Source of the DNA: Siphonodentalium dalli
Lineage: Eukaryota; Mollusca; Scaphopoda; Gadilida; Siphonodentaliidae
Direction: 5' to 3'
DNA: 64,000 nucleotides
Assembly (NCBI GenBank): GCA_032622095.1
Contig: CP136067.1
Coordinates: 135,287,990 to 135,351,989 of the forward strand
Translations under genes and position numbers: made by a program
Shown here: piece after piece, positions 35,885 through 47,463 of the stretch
How positions within the stretch are numbered: the stretch's first letter is position 1
Layout of the letters: every line of letters begins with the position of its first letter
Notes under the pieces: generated by a model
What the model was told of the DNA's origin: nothing
Database searches by the model: none
Seen by the model: the letters and a program-made list of their open reading frames with translations, nothing else

Positions 35885-36060
35885 ATCATTAAGCAACAGG
35901 TATTAACAAAGAAATACATTCCCCGCGTTATTTTTCGACTTTATAAGGTTCTCTGTCAAAACTTTAAAAAAGTTCCCGTGTTTTGTACTGGTGGAATATG
36001 ATCTCTACGGGCGTCAGCTGGAGTAGAGATTCATGGCATGATCTAAGTACAGTTGTGCTT
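35885..36060. repeat. Dispersed repeat X, copy 2
   Basis: Homologous to 7085-7200, including TTAACAAAGAAATACATTCC and the CATGATCTAA phrase. Together with the copy at 7.1 kb this shows an uncharacterised family. Confidence 0.6.
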
Positions 36061-36104
36061 GATATATAACGCATGCACATGGTTCAGCCATTTTTAAATT
36101 TTCA

Positions 36105-36185
36105 TGTGGCTGACGTTAGGATAATATGGCTGGTGGCGGCTTGTGGCCAATATGGCTGGCGGCGTGCGATGGCGGCTTCGGGCTC
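36105..36185. repeat. Cluster of ATGGCGGC / ATGGCTGG motifs
   Basis: ATATGGCTGGTGGCGGC, AATATGGCTGGCGGC and GATGGCGGC lie within 60 bases. The flanks (GTGGCTGACG before, CTCTATCATTACC after) resemble 35213-35268, suggesting a small duplication of the 35.2 kb island. Confidence 0.45.
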
Positions 36186-36298
36186 TATCATTACCATTAC
36201 CGTCATTTTTTTTCCATAATCGGTAAACTTTGAAGACGGTATTATGGTGGTTACAGGTCATACAGGCCTGTTACCTGGTACATTGTGGTTTACATTTA

Positions 36299-36385
36299 TC
36301 AGAATACAAAGAAACCGGGGACAAAATCCAGCCCACTATTATATTGCAAGTTATGATTGCATAATTCTGTGCTATCTGTAAACCA
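36299..36385 (-). CDS. Weak minus-strand exon candidate
   Basis: A strong acceptor on the minus strand (CGTCCCACACATTCAG, complement of 36386-36401) precedes two open frames: one of 28 codons to TGA (WFTDSTELCNHNLQYNSG...) and one, phase-compatible with the candidate at 37001-37154, that runs about 37 codons to a stop near 36270. Not recognised. Confidence 0.2.
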   Translation of the reverse strand, partial: WFTDSTELCNHNLQYNSGLDFVPGFFVF

Positions 36386-37000
36386 CTGAATGTGTGGGAC
36401 GTACAGCTCATTATTTCCCGGGGTGTTATTGAGTGGGAATGATTGATCACGTTCATAAACATGGATTTATATGTATGATTTATAATAATTCACCCGGGCA
36501 GTGAATAATAGTTTTATAAGTTAAATACTTCGAAAGTAATACACCTTATTTCTGGCATATATTAAAAGCATTATACTTATTCATACGCGGCGGAACATTC
36601 CAATATCCAACTTAACAGCACATGCAGGGGTTATTTCAAAGCTCTTGGATGTATAGCTGAATGATGCTTCCATAACTCGGAATTATTACCTGTATTTGAG
36701 ACCAGTGTACCTTGTCATCAATCCATGCATGATGCATGCAGACAAATGATACATAGCCACTGTTTGTTAATCCATAATTGTATCAAACGGAGCGTTGGTG
36801 GTGTGTGTTTCCTTATTTATTGTAAGCTGTGTAGCTATTCGATTTCCTCCAAAAACAGTTGACTTGTGTACAAAATGATCTCTACTCAACGGGGTTTGAA
36901 GGGATTACCGGTAATTGAAATAATCAGTAATACGATATACCGCAGTATGGTTTTAGGATTACCACAGTATTTTTGTGCTTAAATACTGCCCAGCACTAGA
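36386..37000. other. No feature seen
   Basis: AT-rich DNA with scattered ACCGGTAA-type motifs near 36900. If the two minus candidates around it are real this is an intron. Confidence 0.25.
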
Positions 37001-37154
37001 TTACTTCAGCAAACCATTAACAGTTCCTGTCTCTTTTATTGACTGTGCCATGGTTGTGATTCCATCAACGGAACCAACAGTTGTTTCTATTCCCAACAGA
37101 CTATTATCAACATAGAACTTTTCATTGCAAAGATTCCGCGTGCACCTATACTTT
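37001..37154 (-). CDS. Minus-strand exon candidate
   Basis: On the minus strand a strong acceptor (GTCTGTCACTCTTCCAG, complement of 37155-37171) opens a phase-2 frame of about 50 codons: KYRCTRNLCNEKFYVDNSLL at the start and TMAQSIKETGTVNGLLK at the end, then TAA (complement of 37001-37003). A donor-like GAA/GTAATC overlaps the stop, so it could be internal and splice in phase to the segment below 36385. Composition is hydrophilic and non-repetitive. The plus strand is also open here, which weakens the case. No family recognised. Confidence 0.3.
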
Positions 37155-37210
37155 CTGGAAGAGTGACAGACACTGATTAAGGTTATCGAGAAATAATCTG
37201 GCTAATTAAG

Positions 37211-37264
37211 TAACAACCAATTATTTTACAGTATTTCGTAACAACCAATTATTTTACAGTATTT
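37211..37264. repeat. 26 bp perfect tandem duplication
   Basis: TAACAACCAATTATTTTACA plus GTATTT at 37211-37236 is repeated exactly at 37239-37264 (period 28). Confidence 0.9.
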
Positions 37265-39048
37265 TGTGAATTGACAACAATTATTTTTATATACCGGTAA
37301 ATTCTTTGTATTATTTTTATATTTATATTTTATATTTACATAAATTATTTTTGTTTTTATATAAGTTCTTTGTATTCTTTTACAGATGAGCAGCATGTGT
37401 TATCATACCAATGATAACAGTGGGATAATCCAAAGAATTGAGGCTCCAGAATATAATTGCTGAGGTGATTGAGTGGGAACAGAACATTTTGCTCAAACTT
37501 TCTTTCAAAAGTTTATATCCAAATCACTAGGAACACACAATGTCATTCTGATTATCTGAGATATGGATTATATGTTATAATATAGTGAATCTCATTGGCT
37601 GAATTAGCCCAAGTTTCTTTGACATAAACCAGCTCGTGCTATCGGTAGAGGAAAAATTTATCACATTATTCTTTTATAGCAGACTATAGTCACAGATTTA
37701 CATGAAATATAATCAACTTTATCCTACATATCAGCATGGAATGATGTATTATAATCAAACCTTTGTTAAAATAGGTGTAGAATATGTCATGAAATTAGAG
37801 GTAACCATGAATTATATCATGATTTGTTATCGATTTCAAAAAGATCCAACTTCATCCCAAATCTTTTCGGCAACATTCAGATTTTCAAGAACAACAGTTT
37901 TGACTGTGAAAGATGGAAACTCACCCAAACAACGAACATGTGAACGCAAGCAAATACTACTTTTATTCCAATATTATATTACTGATAAAAGGTTATTAAA
38001 TGGCAAGTGATGTCATTACTGAATGAAATCGAATGAAATCGACGTGTGTACTTGTCTGTAAACAGCCTACTTTTCCATCAGTGTATATTCGAAATTTCGA
38101 GTTGGCAATTTCGACTTAAATTCGAATCGAATTTGACTTTCGTATTTAATCTCGAATATTCGCAGGACCCTAGTTTCGTCCTTTCATTTTTACCAAAGTT
38201 ACAGCCCTTGTTTAACTTGAGAATTTCTGAATTTTGTCTCTGTATGAACATTTCAGCTTGTACCTTGGGCATGGAATATCAGATTTGGTTGTGCTTGCTT
38301 TGTTGTATTGATAACCCACTTTAAGGGGAAAGGATACCCACTTCTTAGATTTAGACAATAAAAAAAAAATTCCATCCATTGACCACTCTCTAAACTGAGC
38401 ATTGGGGGCATATGACATGCTTGGCGTACGTTGCACTTGTTTTACAGTAATTGGTTGTTTTAGGTGACCAGGTCAACAAAGTCTGCTATAAAATAGTATA
38501 TGGACTGGGCATGAACTGAACCAGTATTGTTCCAACTGGTTACCCATTTCACTAGCTGGTTTTGTCCAAGGAAATTTGGACTTGGGTACAATCATTGTTG
38601 CTTGTTTATCGGAATATAAATCATTCTGAACTGAGAAGTAACTGCATGTTTACAATTGTGCGTAGTTCAAATGTTTCGTTGTATGAAATGGTCTTTAAAG
38701 ACATATTGTGGACTTATTTCATTGAATACAATCAATCAGTTAGTATCCAAACACTATTGGAAGTTTCAGCCTTGTTATTTAGCATAGGCTATCAGCTGAG
38801 CCAAGGCAAATTATTTGGCAAAAAGAAATTCCGTAGGCTATTTTGTAGCTGAGGCAAATTTCAGAGCCAGCCGAAGTTTTTTTTGCGCAAAATTATAATC
38901 GACTACCAGTACTAATAAGTTCCAACAGTAAACTGAAGTTATAGAGCACAACAGCGCATACAACTATATGGATCTTAGGTTTTTAGCGGAGGAAATTTTT
39001 TCGGCCTGGTCAATTTCTTAGCCTTGGCTAATTATTGCTAATTATCAG
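37265..39048. other. Unassigned; AT-rich frames without motif
   Basis: A good acceptor (TTGTATTCTTTTACAG) ends at 37385 and precedes a 25-codon frame ending TGA at 37461, but no partner exon is evident. Frames at 37702-38010 (102 codons), 38046-38324 (92) and 38562-38852 (96) are rich in Phe, Tyr, Ile and Asn as expected from AT-rich DNA. 38080-38160 is rich in TTCGAA-like text. Confidence 0.2.
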
Positions 39049-40333
39049 GGCTGAAGGGTGTCAGACCGGTTTTCCGAAGACCTATTACTACGAAGGCCCA
39101 CAACTCCGAAGACCCGATTCTCCGACGGCCCACAACTCCGAAGACCCGATTCTCCGACGGCCCACAACTCCGAAGACCCGATTCTCCGACGGCCCATAAC
39201 TCCGAAGATCCGATTCTCCGAAAGCCCATAACTCCGAAGGGCCGATTCTCCGAAGACCTATAACTCCGAAGACCTATAACTCCGAAGGGCCGATTCTCCG
39301 ACGGCCCATAACTCCGAAGGTCCGATTCTCCGAAGGTCCGATTCTCCGAAGATTTTGTTTTATCGGGGTATTATCGTTTACTAAATAGTGTACAGTCCAG
39401 TGGCGAAGCCAAGGGGTCCCAAAATTCCCACTGCCCCCATTAAACCTCTACTTGCTATTTCAGACAATATGGGCCCCTACCAAAACATGTCCAATGTCAT
39501 GTAAACGCCCGGAAATCGTTCATGGGGCATCAAAATATTCAAACTTTTCCTACTGCCCCCACCTAAATGGGAATCCTGGCCCGCCACTGACTATACACCA
39601 GATACTATAACGTTACGTTGGCCCATGAGATGCCAAAGTAAAATGTACATGGGTGAACGGGGAAGAACTTGTCGCCCCTGTGCATGTTAGGCTACTCTGA
39701 CATTCTTGCAGCGTTTCGTTATAATATACCCGGTGCACACCAGTGGTGGAGCCAGGGTTCCCATTTAGGGGTGCACATTAATTAGCATATGTGGGGGATA
39801 TGTGGGGGATATATCATGCATATGATATGCCGAAAGCATATCACGAAGGCCTGATTTGGGGAGCGCATACATGGGAGGGGTCGCCCCCAATCGTTGGTCC
39901 GGGGGCTCCCCTGGGCAGGAACACTGTGAATATTTGAATGCCTAGGAGGGATTTCCTGACGTTTACATGACATTTGACATGTTTTTTGGGGGCGGTCTTC
40001 CCTAGGGCCCCATTGACCCCGCCACTGGACTGTACACTATTTAATAAGCGATAAAACATGATCTTCGGAGAATCGGACCTTCGGAGAATCGGACCTTCGG
40101 AGAATCGGCCCTTCGGAGTTATAGACCTTCGGAGTTATGGGCGTTCTGAGTTATAGGCCTTCGGAGTTATGGGCTTTCGGAGTTATGGGTCTTCGGAGTT
40201 ATGGGATTTCGGAGAATCGGGACTTCGGAGTTATGGGCTTTCGGAGAATCGGGGCGTCGGAGAATCTGACCTTCGGAGAATCGGACCTTCGGAGTTATGG
40301 GTCTTCGGAAAAACGCTACGTAACCGGCTGAAG
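39049..40333. mobile_element. Foldback element with 16 bp repeat arms
   Basis: The left arm (39062-39350) is a tandem array of 16 bp units such as CTCCGAAGACCCGATT and CTCCGACGGCCCACAA; the right arm (40058-40318) is its inverted copy. Inside, GTGTACAGTCCAGTGGCG (39391-39408) is complemented at 40015-40034, and inverted homology continues inward past AATGTCATGTAAACG (39494 and complement at 39962), with a further nested pair near 39560 and 39760. The 8 bp GGCTGAAG at 39049-39056 and 40326-40333 could be the target duplication. Long inverted repeats made of short tandem units recall sea urchin TU elements (family resemblance from memory). Peptides such as GFRRIGSSELW are read-through of the units. 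No transposase. Confidence 0.8.
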
Positions 40334-41039
40334 ATTGGGTAGCAATTAACTCAGATTGTCAAAAATTGCAACCACATCAGCTGTACTATTACAAAGGACA
40401 CAACGGTTGAACTACATATAAATGAAAATATTTATTACTTTACTCAGGACGTTGAATGGTTGCACCAATAATTTTTACTGCATTTAATTGTATTGCAAAA
40501 GTGATTCTCTTTCAACCTATTTGGGGTATCAAATTTATGAAAATAACTTATTTTAGTTGTTATAACCTCAGTGGAGTGTTTCAAGTTCAATCTAGGGTTT
40601 GGTCACACCTTTTCTGATGCAGTTGTGCCCCTTTTTGACTGATTATTTTGTTGTCTAGATGAAAACTTGAATAAAATTTGTCAAAATTCCGTAGAATTTG
40701 AATTTGCTAATTAAGTGTCATCATAGACAGTTGGAAGTAAAGTTTGATCCATTGATTGATGCCATTATTTAATTTTTTCGCTACCATAAAAAAAGTGCCG
40801 CCTTTTTCGGCCTTTCATTTAAATTTGTGGCATTTTTTGTGCTCTGTGATAAGTCAGCATGCCAACTCAAAAAAAAAACCATCCAACTTTACCATAGCAC
40901 ACCTGATTTACATCTTGTTTCAATTTTGATGGGCCTAAGTTTCATCAGACTATTAAGAATTCAATCCCAATATGCCTTCAATTTTATCATCTTTCTGCAT
41001 CATGAAATTGTGACCAATATTGTTTAAATTATCATTGTA
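40334..41039. other. No feature seen
   Basis: AT-rich DNA with no exon, tandem repeat or inverted repeat noticed. Confidence 0.3.
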
Positions 41040-41400
41040 AAAATTTAAATTGAATATTGCTCACATTATGCGGACAACCTATAACTGTTGTAATATATTG
41101 ATCATAACTCAGTCAAAAGTCACCGGACCTTGACCAAATTTTAACATGACCCGTGTCATCTTAAATGCGAACGTTATATTAAATAACAAGAACTTCTGTT
41201 CAATACTTCTCAAATTATCATCTGTACAACCCAAAAGTGTGTTTAAAAATTGAGCATAACTCAGTCATAATCAGTGGACCATGACCAGTTTGAACTTGAT
41301 CAGCTAGTTCTCGATTGTCAACTACATACTTAATTTTCATGGAATTCTCAGTAACATTATCCTCTGAATAATTGTCGGTGGACAACTATGTTTGGATTTG
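41040..41400. repeat. 'CATAACTCAGTCA' dispersed repeat, two units
   Basis: GATCATAACTCAGTCAAAAG (41099) and GAGCATAACTCAGTCATAAT (41252) are 150 bases apart, each followed by a GGACC(T/A)TGACCA phrase. A relative with GGGCCATAACTCAGTTTAAA and a GGACGGACG tail lies at 45005-45160. Confidence 0.55.
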
Positions 41401-42753
41401 TTTTGATGAAATATACAGTTCAAATTGGAATCAAGGTTAGGACCAATGATTTCTGCTAGTATTTGATTTTCTTGTATTGAGTGTCAAATTTGATGTTTTT
41501 AGACCAAGTACTGATATTTCCCTACAATCAGTCAAATATTGGGACTGAAAACAAAAGTAGCTATCAGTCGTTTGGAAATTTCCAACCAGTGTTGTTGGGT
41601 TCGGAAATTTCCAACAGTTGGATAGTTTTAGATACCAGTTGGAAAAATCTAACAGCAGGAGGAGGTGCAAATGAAATTGCTCCAAAAGTTAGATCTGCTT
41701 CCAGCATGGAGTGTAGTTGGACATTCCAAGTTTCCCCCCTCAATTGTTTATTCACAAAAAAAAATTACATGTGTATAATCTAATTTGGACCCAACTCACT
41801 GGCATGCCTTTTTGAATTTCAAATTTCGGCAGTAGTAGATGTTTTATATTCACACAATAATTAAATTACAGCAAAGCATCGATAATGATTCAAAAGTCTG
41901 GTGAAATTATTGTGAGGGAGTGGCATAACCAGGACTGGCTGTCTTCCTGTCACCCCCCGGTGTCAAAATAATAAATAAATTACAGTTATTATTAGGTAAC
42001 TGAGCACATGGGAATATAAGTACATGTATCATTAAAAGTACAGTTTTGAAATTCTGAGTGAATTCAAAGTTAGTATTACATTACAACTCTTGTCCCAAGT
42101 TTTCTAACTGTTGGAGATTTCCAAATTAACACCCCTCTAATGTTGGAAAATTTTTCAAAAGATGGTCATTTCAGATAAAAAGGCATAAATTTCACAATAG
42201 TTAAAAGTTAATCAAAGTCACGGACGGGTGATAGTAATTGATAATATGGTATTCAAATAAGGTTTCAAATAAGGTTTCTGACTGTAGATACTAATTGGCC
42301 CACTTCAGACATTCAAATTTGATTTACCCCTACAAAATACATAAAATGTGTAATGTATCAAATTACATGTGTAAGACTGCAATGTAAAAACAATTCTCTG
42401 GAAAAGAGTATTTTGATTCGGAGTGAGACCGCGAGCTGCCCCATAAAGAAAAATTACAATAATTGTTCTCGAAGGGTTGCTTGTGGTTCATATGTACCAC
42501 ACAGTCATGTGTTAAAGTTTTGTTTGTTTCTTCTATTCACTATATGTATCTATAATTATTTCATATTGATTATTATAATATTATGTTCCAATAATACATG
42601 TATAGTTGATACTTAATATATTTATCAGAATAAAGAAAGTGTGAAAAACTTGTCTTTCATTAATGAAACATTTTGTCTCTCCTTGGGGTTTGGAAGGTAG
42701 GAACATGGTATGTTCCATTTTAAAAGTAATATAGATTTTCTCTGAAAACCAAA
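41401..42753. other. Worn repeats; no gene
   Basis: GGAAATTTCCAACCAGTG and GGAAATTTCCAACAGTTG occur 29 bases apart at 41574 and 41603, with relatives near 42115 and 8840. Overlapping frames on both strands at 41437-41783 arise from this repeat. Confidence 0.35.
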
Positions 42754-43241
42754 TTAAAGGTACTCAATCCGATAAAGCTCCTCTCAATTACTATTTCAAT
42801 GGCTTCGAGGGTCAAAAATATTTGATTCGAGTCGAGAAAGTCACCCATCAAAGCTCAGATTTGTTAGATATCGATTTTAGAAATCTATTATTTTTCATTA
42901 TCGGGAATACTTTCTGGCTCAGATCTCAGTCAAAATTGCGTTATTATTACCACTTGATTTTAGAGTTATCCATCCTTGTCTGTTTGAATAGAGTTTTGGT
43001 GTACAAATCTCGAGCAGGAAACGAAATTGACGGCAATTATTAGTACTCATCTCGAGAACATAAGAATTTTCAAAAATCAATATCTAATAACTCTGAGCTT
43101 TGTTTGATTGGTTCCTCGACTCGAATCAAATATTTTTTACCACCAAAGCCAAAGAAATAGTAATATAGGACCCTCTGATCGGATTGTTGTTGTTGGAATC
43201 TGTTGAGATGGGGACCCTCTGGTCGGATTGAGTACCTTTTA
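42754..43241. mobile_element. TTAA-site palindromic MITE, family A, copy 4
   Basis: Left TTAA (42754-42757) then AGGTACTCAATCCGA; right end TCGGATTGAGTACCT then TTTA (43238-43241), a one-base change from TTAA. It is about 90 percent identical by eye to 16857-17343 across both arms. Frames at 42822-43043 (+) and 43070-43471 (-) are read-through of this element. Confidence 0.85.
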
Positions 43242-44543
43242 GGTGGTACAGAATTAGATATAATTTCATCATTGATGGTCATGGCAATTTGTTCAGGAAA
43301 CTTAAATCTTACTAAATTTAAGATACATATACAAAATTTAGGTTTATTCAGCAACCTGGGACCCTTATCTACATGTGATGCAAGTTTTGGTTTATTTTGC
43401 ATGAAAATGTATACTGCGTTGACTTTGCATCTGTCAGTCTGTTTGTCCATCCAGGTATATATCATGGTCACGGGTTATCAGATCTGAATGAAATTTGGAA
43501 TGGAGGTTTACTGGGGTCATGAATATATATAGCCCGCCTGTGAGGATATCTTAGCTATGGGTTATCGAATCTGAATGTAATTTGACTTCATGACTTATTT
43601 CCCTAGAGTACCAAATGAAGTCTATATCTTCCATTCTAGAGTGATGTTTCTTTGTTATTTAAAATTTAGCATTTTCCGTTTGAAGGATATCCTCCTGTTT
43701 ATTTAAATTTGGTTTGCTGTTCTGACCATCTTTCAATTTGGCACCATGGGGATATTCCAGCACCCAAGGTGCGACTTATTGTTTATGATACAATCAAATC
43801 AGTAGTAGATTAAGCCTTTCAAATTTTCAACTGAGGAACAGATACTTCTATGAATAGACTGTGATATTTGAATGAGAGGCCGATAACGATCAGCAGATGT
43901 TAACCCATCCCTTGGCGATAGTAAATTACTATGATCGGAATCATAAATGAGAGTTTTTATGTTGAATTGTCGAGTATATTGTTATATACTATTATAGACA
44001 AATGTACACAAATTATTGGAATTTATGGGTCACTCGCATTTATATAAGAGAATGCACTGGTACAGGATCTGTAATGCTGCACCACCACAGCCTTGGGTTA
44101 AATGTGAAGACGGTGACCTGGATATGGAATACTTGGGTTAAGAGAGTCCAATTTAAGTTTACACTCATGATGTATCATATTCTACCAAAAACACCCATCA
44201 AGATAAAGACACCTCGCTGCTGACCCATTAATATCAATTATATAGCAGAGCTGTCGACAAATCACAGGCAATGTTTATATTGAAGGCTGGCATCTCTATT
44301 AAACCAATAACATTTATACTGACATCAGGCCATCTGTAGAGTGATATACTCAGCTGTGCAATGCAGCACATATGTTCTAGTCTACTGTTAATATCATGTG
44401 ATGTGTATTGTTGAAACTTTTTTTTAAATTAGATACCATAGCTTTCTTTATCTGCACATTGGCATAAGAGACATCAGAAAATAATATAGCCTTATCAATA
44501 GCTAAGTAGTCCAAAGGCATGGGATGGAATTGGTGAATGGGGT
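43242..44543. other. Worn repeats; no gene
   Basis: 43395-43580 is a 'CATCTGTCAGTCTGTTTGTC' family repeat with two GGTTATC(A/G)(A/G)ATCTGAATG units about 90 bases apart. 44025-44100 is a fragment of dispersed repeat Y (TATATAAGAGAATGCACTGG; AATGCTGCACCACC). Confidence 0.4.
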
Positions 44544-44758
44544 TTAACCCTTTCAGTGCCAAGTCCGATTTTTGTATCAACCCATATTTCCTTGATCATT
44601 TTTCAAATTTATTAATTATAATAATGTAATACATTGATGGAAAGAGCTCTTAGAGCTTTTACCATCAATGTATCACATTATTATAATCATCAAATTTGAA
44701 AAATGATCAAGGAAATATGTGTTGATGCAAAAATCGGACTTGGCACTGAAAGGGTTAA
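44544..44758. mobile_element. TTAA-flanked hairpin MITE (CCCTTT ends)
   Basis: TTAA at 44544-44547 and 44755-44758 flanks a 207 bp near-perfect palindrome whose arms begin CCCTTTCAGTGCCAAGTCCG. Arms of about 100 bp differ at only a few positions around a small AGAGCTCTTAGAGCT centre. TTAA duplication plus CCCTTT termini is typical of piggyBac-related MITEs (established for that superfamily; placement here is inference). Confidence 0.85.
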
Positions 44759-45534
44759 AGTCGCTCCAAACAAATTTACCAGTACATAACACAATAATTT
44801 GGACCGATTTAAACCAAATTTGGTGTGGTGACTCGGGGTCCCCTTGGCAGAGTTATAATGGTGTTAGTTTTTCAAATTTTGTTAACTTTAAACAAAAAAT
44901 ATTTTATTATATTTTGTTTTATATTTATATATATATATTTTTTTTTTAATTAAGCAAGGAACTCAATCTAATTTTTTTTTAAGAGTGAATATATTTTTCG
45001 AAAAAGGGCCATAACTCAGTTTAAAACAGTCGGATCAAACTCATATTCGAACTCGATCTGTATTTTGGGCTGAGACACTCACAAATTTGGTTGCGATCAG
45101 ATAGAAAATGTTTCAGTTATCGCATTATGCGTAAATTGTCTATGGACAGACGGACGGACGACGAGTGGTCAATTTGGACGTTGACACTATGTTTACCTAT
45201 GGTCAAATTAGTCACATCATCTCCAACTTCATTGTCCAGGTATTTTGGATCAAGGCTGTTGTTATTCTCCATATGCAAGATCAATGCATAATTGCATATC
45301 AACCCAAATATTCATATTTACAATTGCCGATTAGTGCATCACTTAAGAATAAGAATTAATATACATGTATGAAAGTAATGATGAGATATACTAAGTTGTG
45401 AGAAATTTCTAAACATAGTTTTGGTGGTCAAATTTTGAGATGAACATAAAATAAAATATCGATTAGAGAGCTATCATGCTGAATATCATTGTAGATCGAC
45501 TGATGTGTTGTGAAATCCCGTCCAAATTGAGGTC
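44759..45534. other. Dispersed repeat; no gene
   Basis: 45000-45165 carries AGGGCCATAACTCAGTTTAA and a CGGACGGACGACGAG tail, a family related to 41040-41400. 44920-44985 is T-rich. No exon. Confidence 0.4.
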
Positions 45535-45610
45535 CACATTGAGGTAAAAATTGAGGTACAAGGTACAAATTGAGGTAGGGCCTACAAGGTACAAATTGAG
45601 GTACAAGAGG
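45535..45610. repeat. Minisatellite on GGTACAAATTGA
   Basis: Five impure units of ATTGAGGTACAAGGTACAA. Confidence 0.75.
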
Positions 45611-46425
45611 TGTTTCAAACCTGACCATATAAAAAAAAAATTACAAGCCAGTTCAAGATTGAAAATAATATATACATCCTTGAAATTTTGTTGCCAAGAA
45701 TGTATATTTTATTTTTCAAGTAAGTTTATTTTATTTTTCACAAAAATGTCAGTGCATTTCGACCATCTACTTACTACCAAAAGTTTACCGTGTGTTGGCC
45801 TACGATGATTACAGCACATTGGATTTAGTAGCTATGGATAGTACTGTAGTCTTTACCCGTATCTCGCAATGTTTAGTGAACAAATTATGCCACTAACACA
45901 TGGGAGTTGAATAATTGCATAGCACGAACGGCAGCTGATAGAAATTTCCAAGTGAAAATATTTTTAAGTTTATACCGGCGGTGCCATTTCGGTGCATGAC
46001 CGGGGTGCAACTACGCAATGCCAGATCAACACAGTCCTGAGATCCGGCAACTTTTCGTGTTAAGGTTCAGCAGTGGATTGGTGCCCCACTGCTTATTGAG
46101 TTAGGTTATCTACTGAACCGAACCTACATGTATCAGGCTACATGGACAGAAGACCGGCCGGGTTACGGGCCAAAATATTGGATCTACAATAGCGTATGTA
46201 TAGGCCTACCCGATCGATATGTTAGTTACCGGTACTGTTATTTATAAGTATAGGCCTACGTGTACACATGGTATTTTTGACATAATTCTGCAAAATTAAT
46301 GGATAGCTAGGAATACTCTTCTGAGCTAGATACAACCGCTATATTGCTCTAAATGAACATGAAATTATCTTAGGCTATACAGGGTAACATTTCTGGAGGG
46401 TTTCTCCTCATACGTAATTTAATCC
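45611..46425. other. No gene seen
   Basis: Donor-like CAA/GTAAGT at 45719 has no matching exon upstream. TAGGCCTA motifs recur at 46200-46260. Confidence 0.25.
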
Positions 46426-46445
46426 CCGCGCGTGTACACGCGCGG
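46426..46445. repeat. 20 bp perfect GC-rich palindrome
   Basis: CCGCGCGTGTACACGCGCGG reads the same on both strands, in an AT-rich setting. Confidence 0.9.
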
Positions 46446-46971
46446 TAGATATATATAACGTGTGGGTCAGTTTGGGTATGCATATATCTATTTTTCAGTA
46501 TAGTTGCCTAACTTACTGCTACATATTGATCTTTATCACATAGTTTGGGTTCACCATTTCGAAATTACTCAGCTTCGAATAAATTGCATGATTTTGTACA
46601 CCACGTTAATTCGCTGTCTGATTCGATCTGTCTCATATTGCATATTAATTGCAAGGTATAATATATAACGATGTGTATACACATAGCAACATGTTACACT
46701 AAAACTAACTCACATCATTCAGAAACACGACTTATCAAGAGAATGTACGGATGCCTAGATAATTTACTTAACTTTGAGCGATATATAGGACTAAAAATAA
46801 AAACCCGTGTGCTTGTGTGCAACGTTGAGACAATGGACTCTTTTCAAAGGGTTCATAGTGGACATAATTGCCTTTATCTTATAATGAAACTGTTTCATAA
46901 TTAAAATGAATTTATTATGAATGTGTTTTACTAAGAACATCATGATGACATGTTGCAATATTATTTTACAG
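46446..46971. other. No feature until splice acceptor
   Basis: AT-rich. A 77-codon frame at 46671-46904 has no motif. The stretch ends in acceptor TATTATTTTACAG (46959-46971). Confidence 0.25.
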
Positions 46972-47030
46972 AGAAAGAATCACTTTATATTTATGAAAAA
47001 CCAGGAAGTAAATGTTCATTTTGGGAACTC
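46972..47030 (+). CDS. Exon candidate 1 of a possible spliced gene
   Basis: It lies between a good acceptor (ends 46971) and the consensus donor GTGAGT (47031-47036). In phase 1 (two bases then 19 codons) it reads KESLYIYEKPGSKCSFWEL and ends in phase 0. A second frame is also open, ending just after the donor. The next candidate with both consensus sites (51139-51209) begins in phase 0 and is open, as required. The intron would contain the 2.7 kb palindrome. Protein not recognised. Confidence 0.25.
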
Positions 47031-47463
47031 GTGAGTGTAAAACGTCATTGTTTACTGCGTACATATAATATGAAGTTTTGGTAAAACAAATTCAAGGTTA
47101 ACACGAAGATTCGGAAAGACACTGAGAGTGAGAATAACGCATCGCTTTAGACTTGAATTGTAAGTATAACATACGTTATAGAACTTAGATTCTCACAAAC
47201 TATTCAACTATTCTTTTGGTGACTAGTGTCATAGTGATTACTTTTCACCTTTGCTCAAAATTTATACTTGAAGTTACACAATTTCGTGGTATCTGTTAAC
47301 TTGCAATGGTACAGAGTCATAGTCATTATTGGGCGTATTCGAATCTTTATTCGTCTATGATCGTGAACGACATGTTATCAAGATCATATAAATATAGCAC
47401 AATCGGTCCAAGATGTTGTCATCATTGTTGATAAATTAAAGGCTATAGTACTAGTAATACTAA
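47031..47463. other. No feature seen; second donor at 47160
   Basis: ATT/GTAAGTATA at 47157-47168 is a strong donor-like site without a matching exon in frame; it could end an untranslated exon. Confidence 0.2.

Noticed and set aside
37373-37461. 25-codon exon after TTCTTTTACAG
   Set aside because: No neighbouring exon joins it in phase convincingly and AT-rich acceptors are common by chance.
39062-40318. Regular short repeats that could suggest a CRISPR array
   Set aside because: Units are contiguous 16 bp repeats without unique spacers, occur as inverted arms, and the DNA is eukaryotic.
43070-43471. Longest open frame in the window (133 codons, minus)
   Set aside because: Its C-terminal part is read-through of MITE family A; similar peptides appear wherever that repeat occurs.
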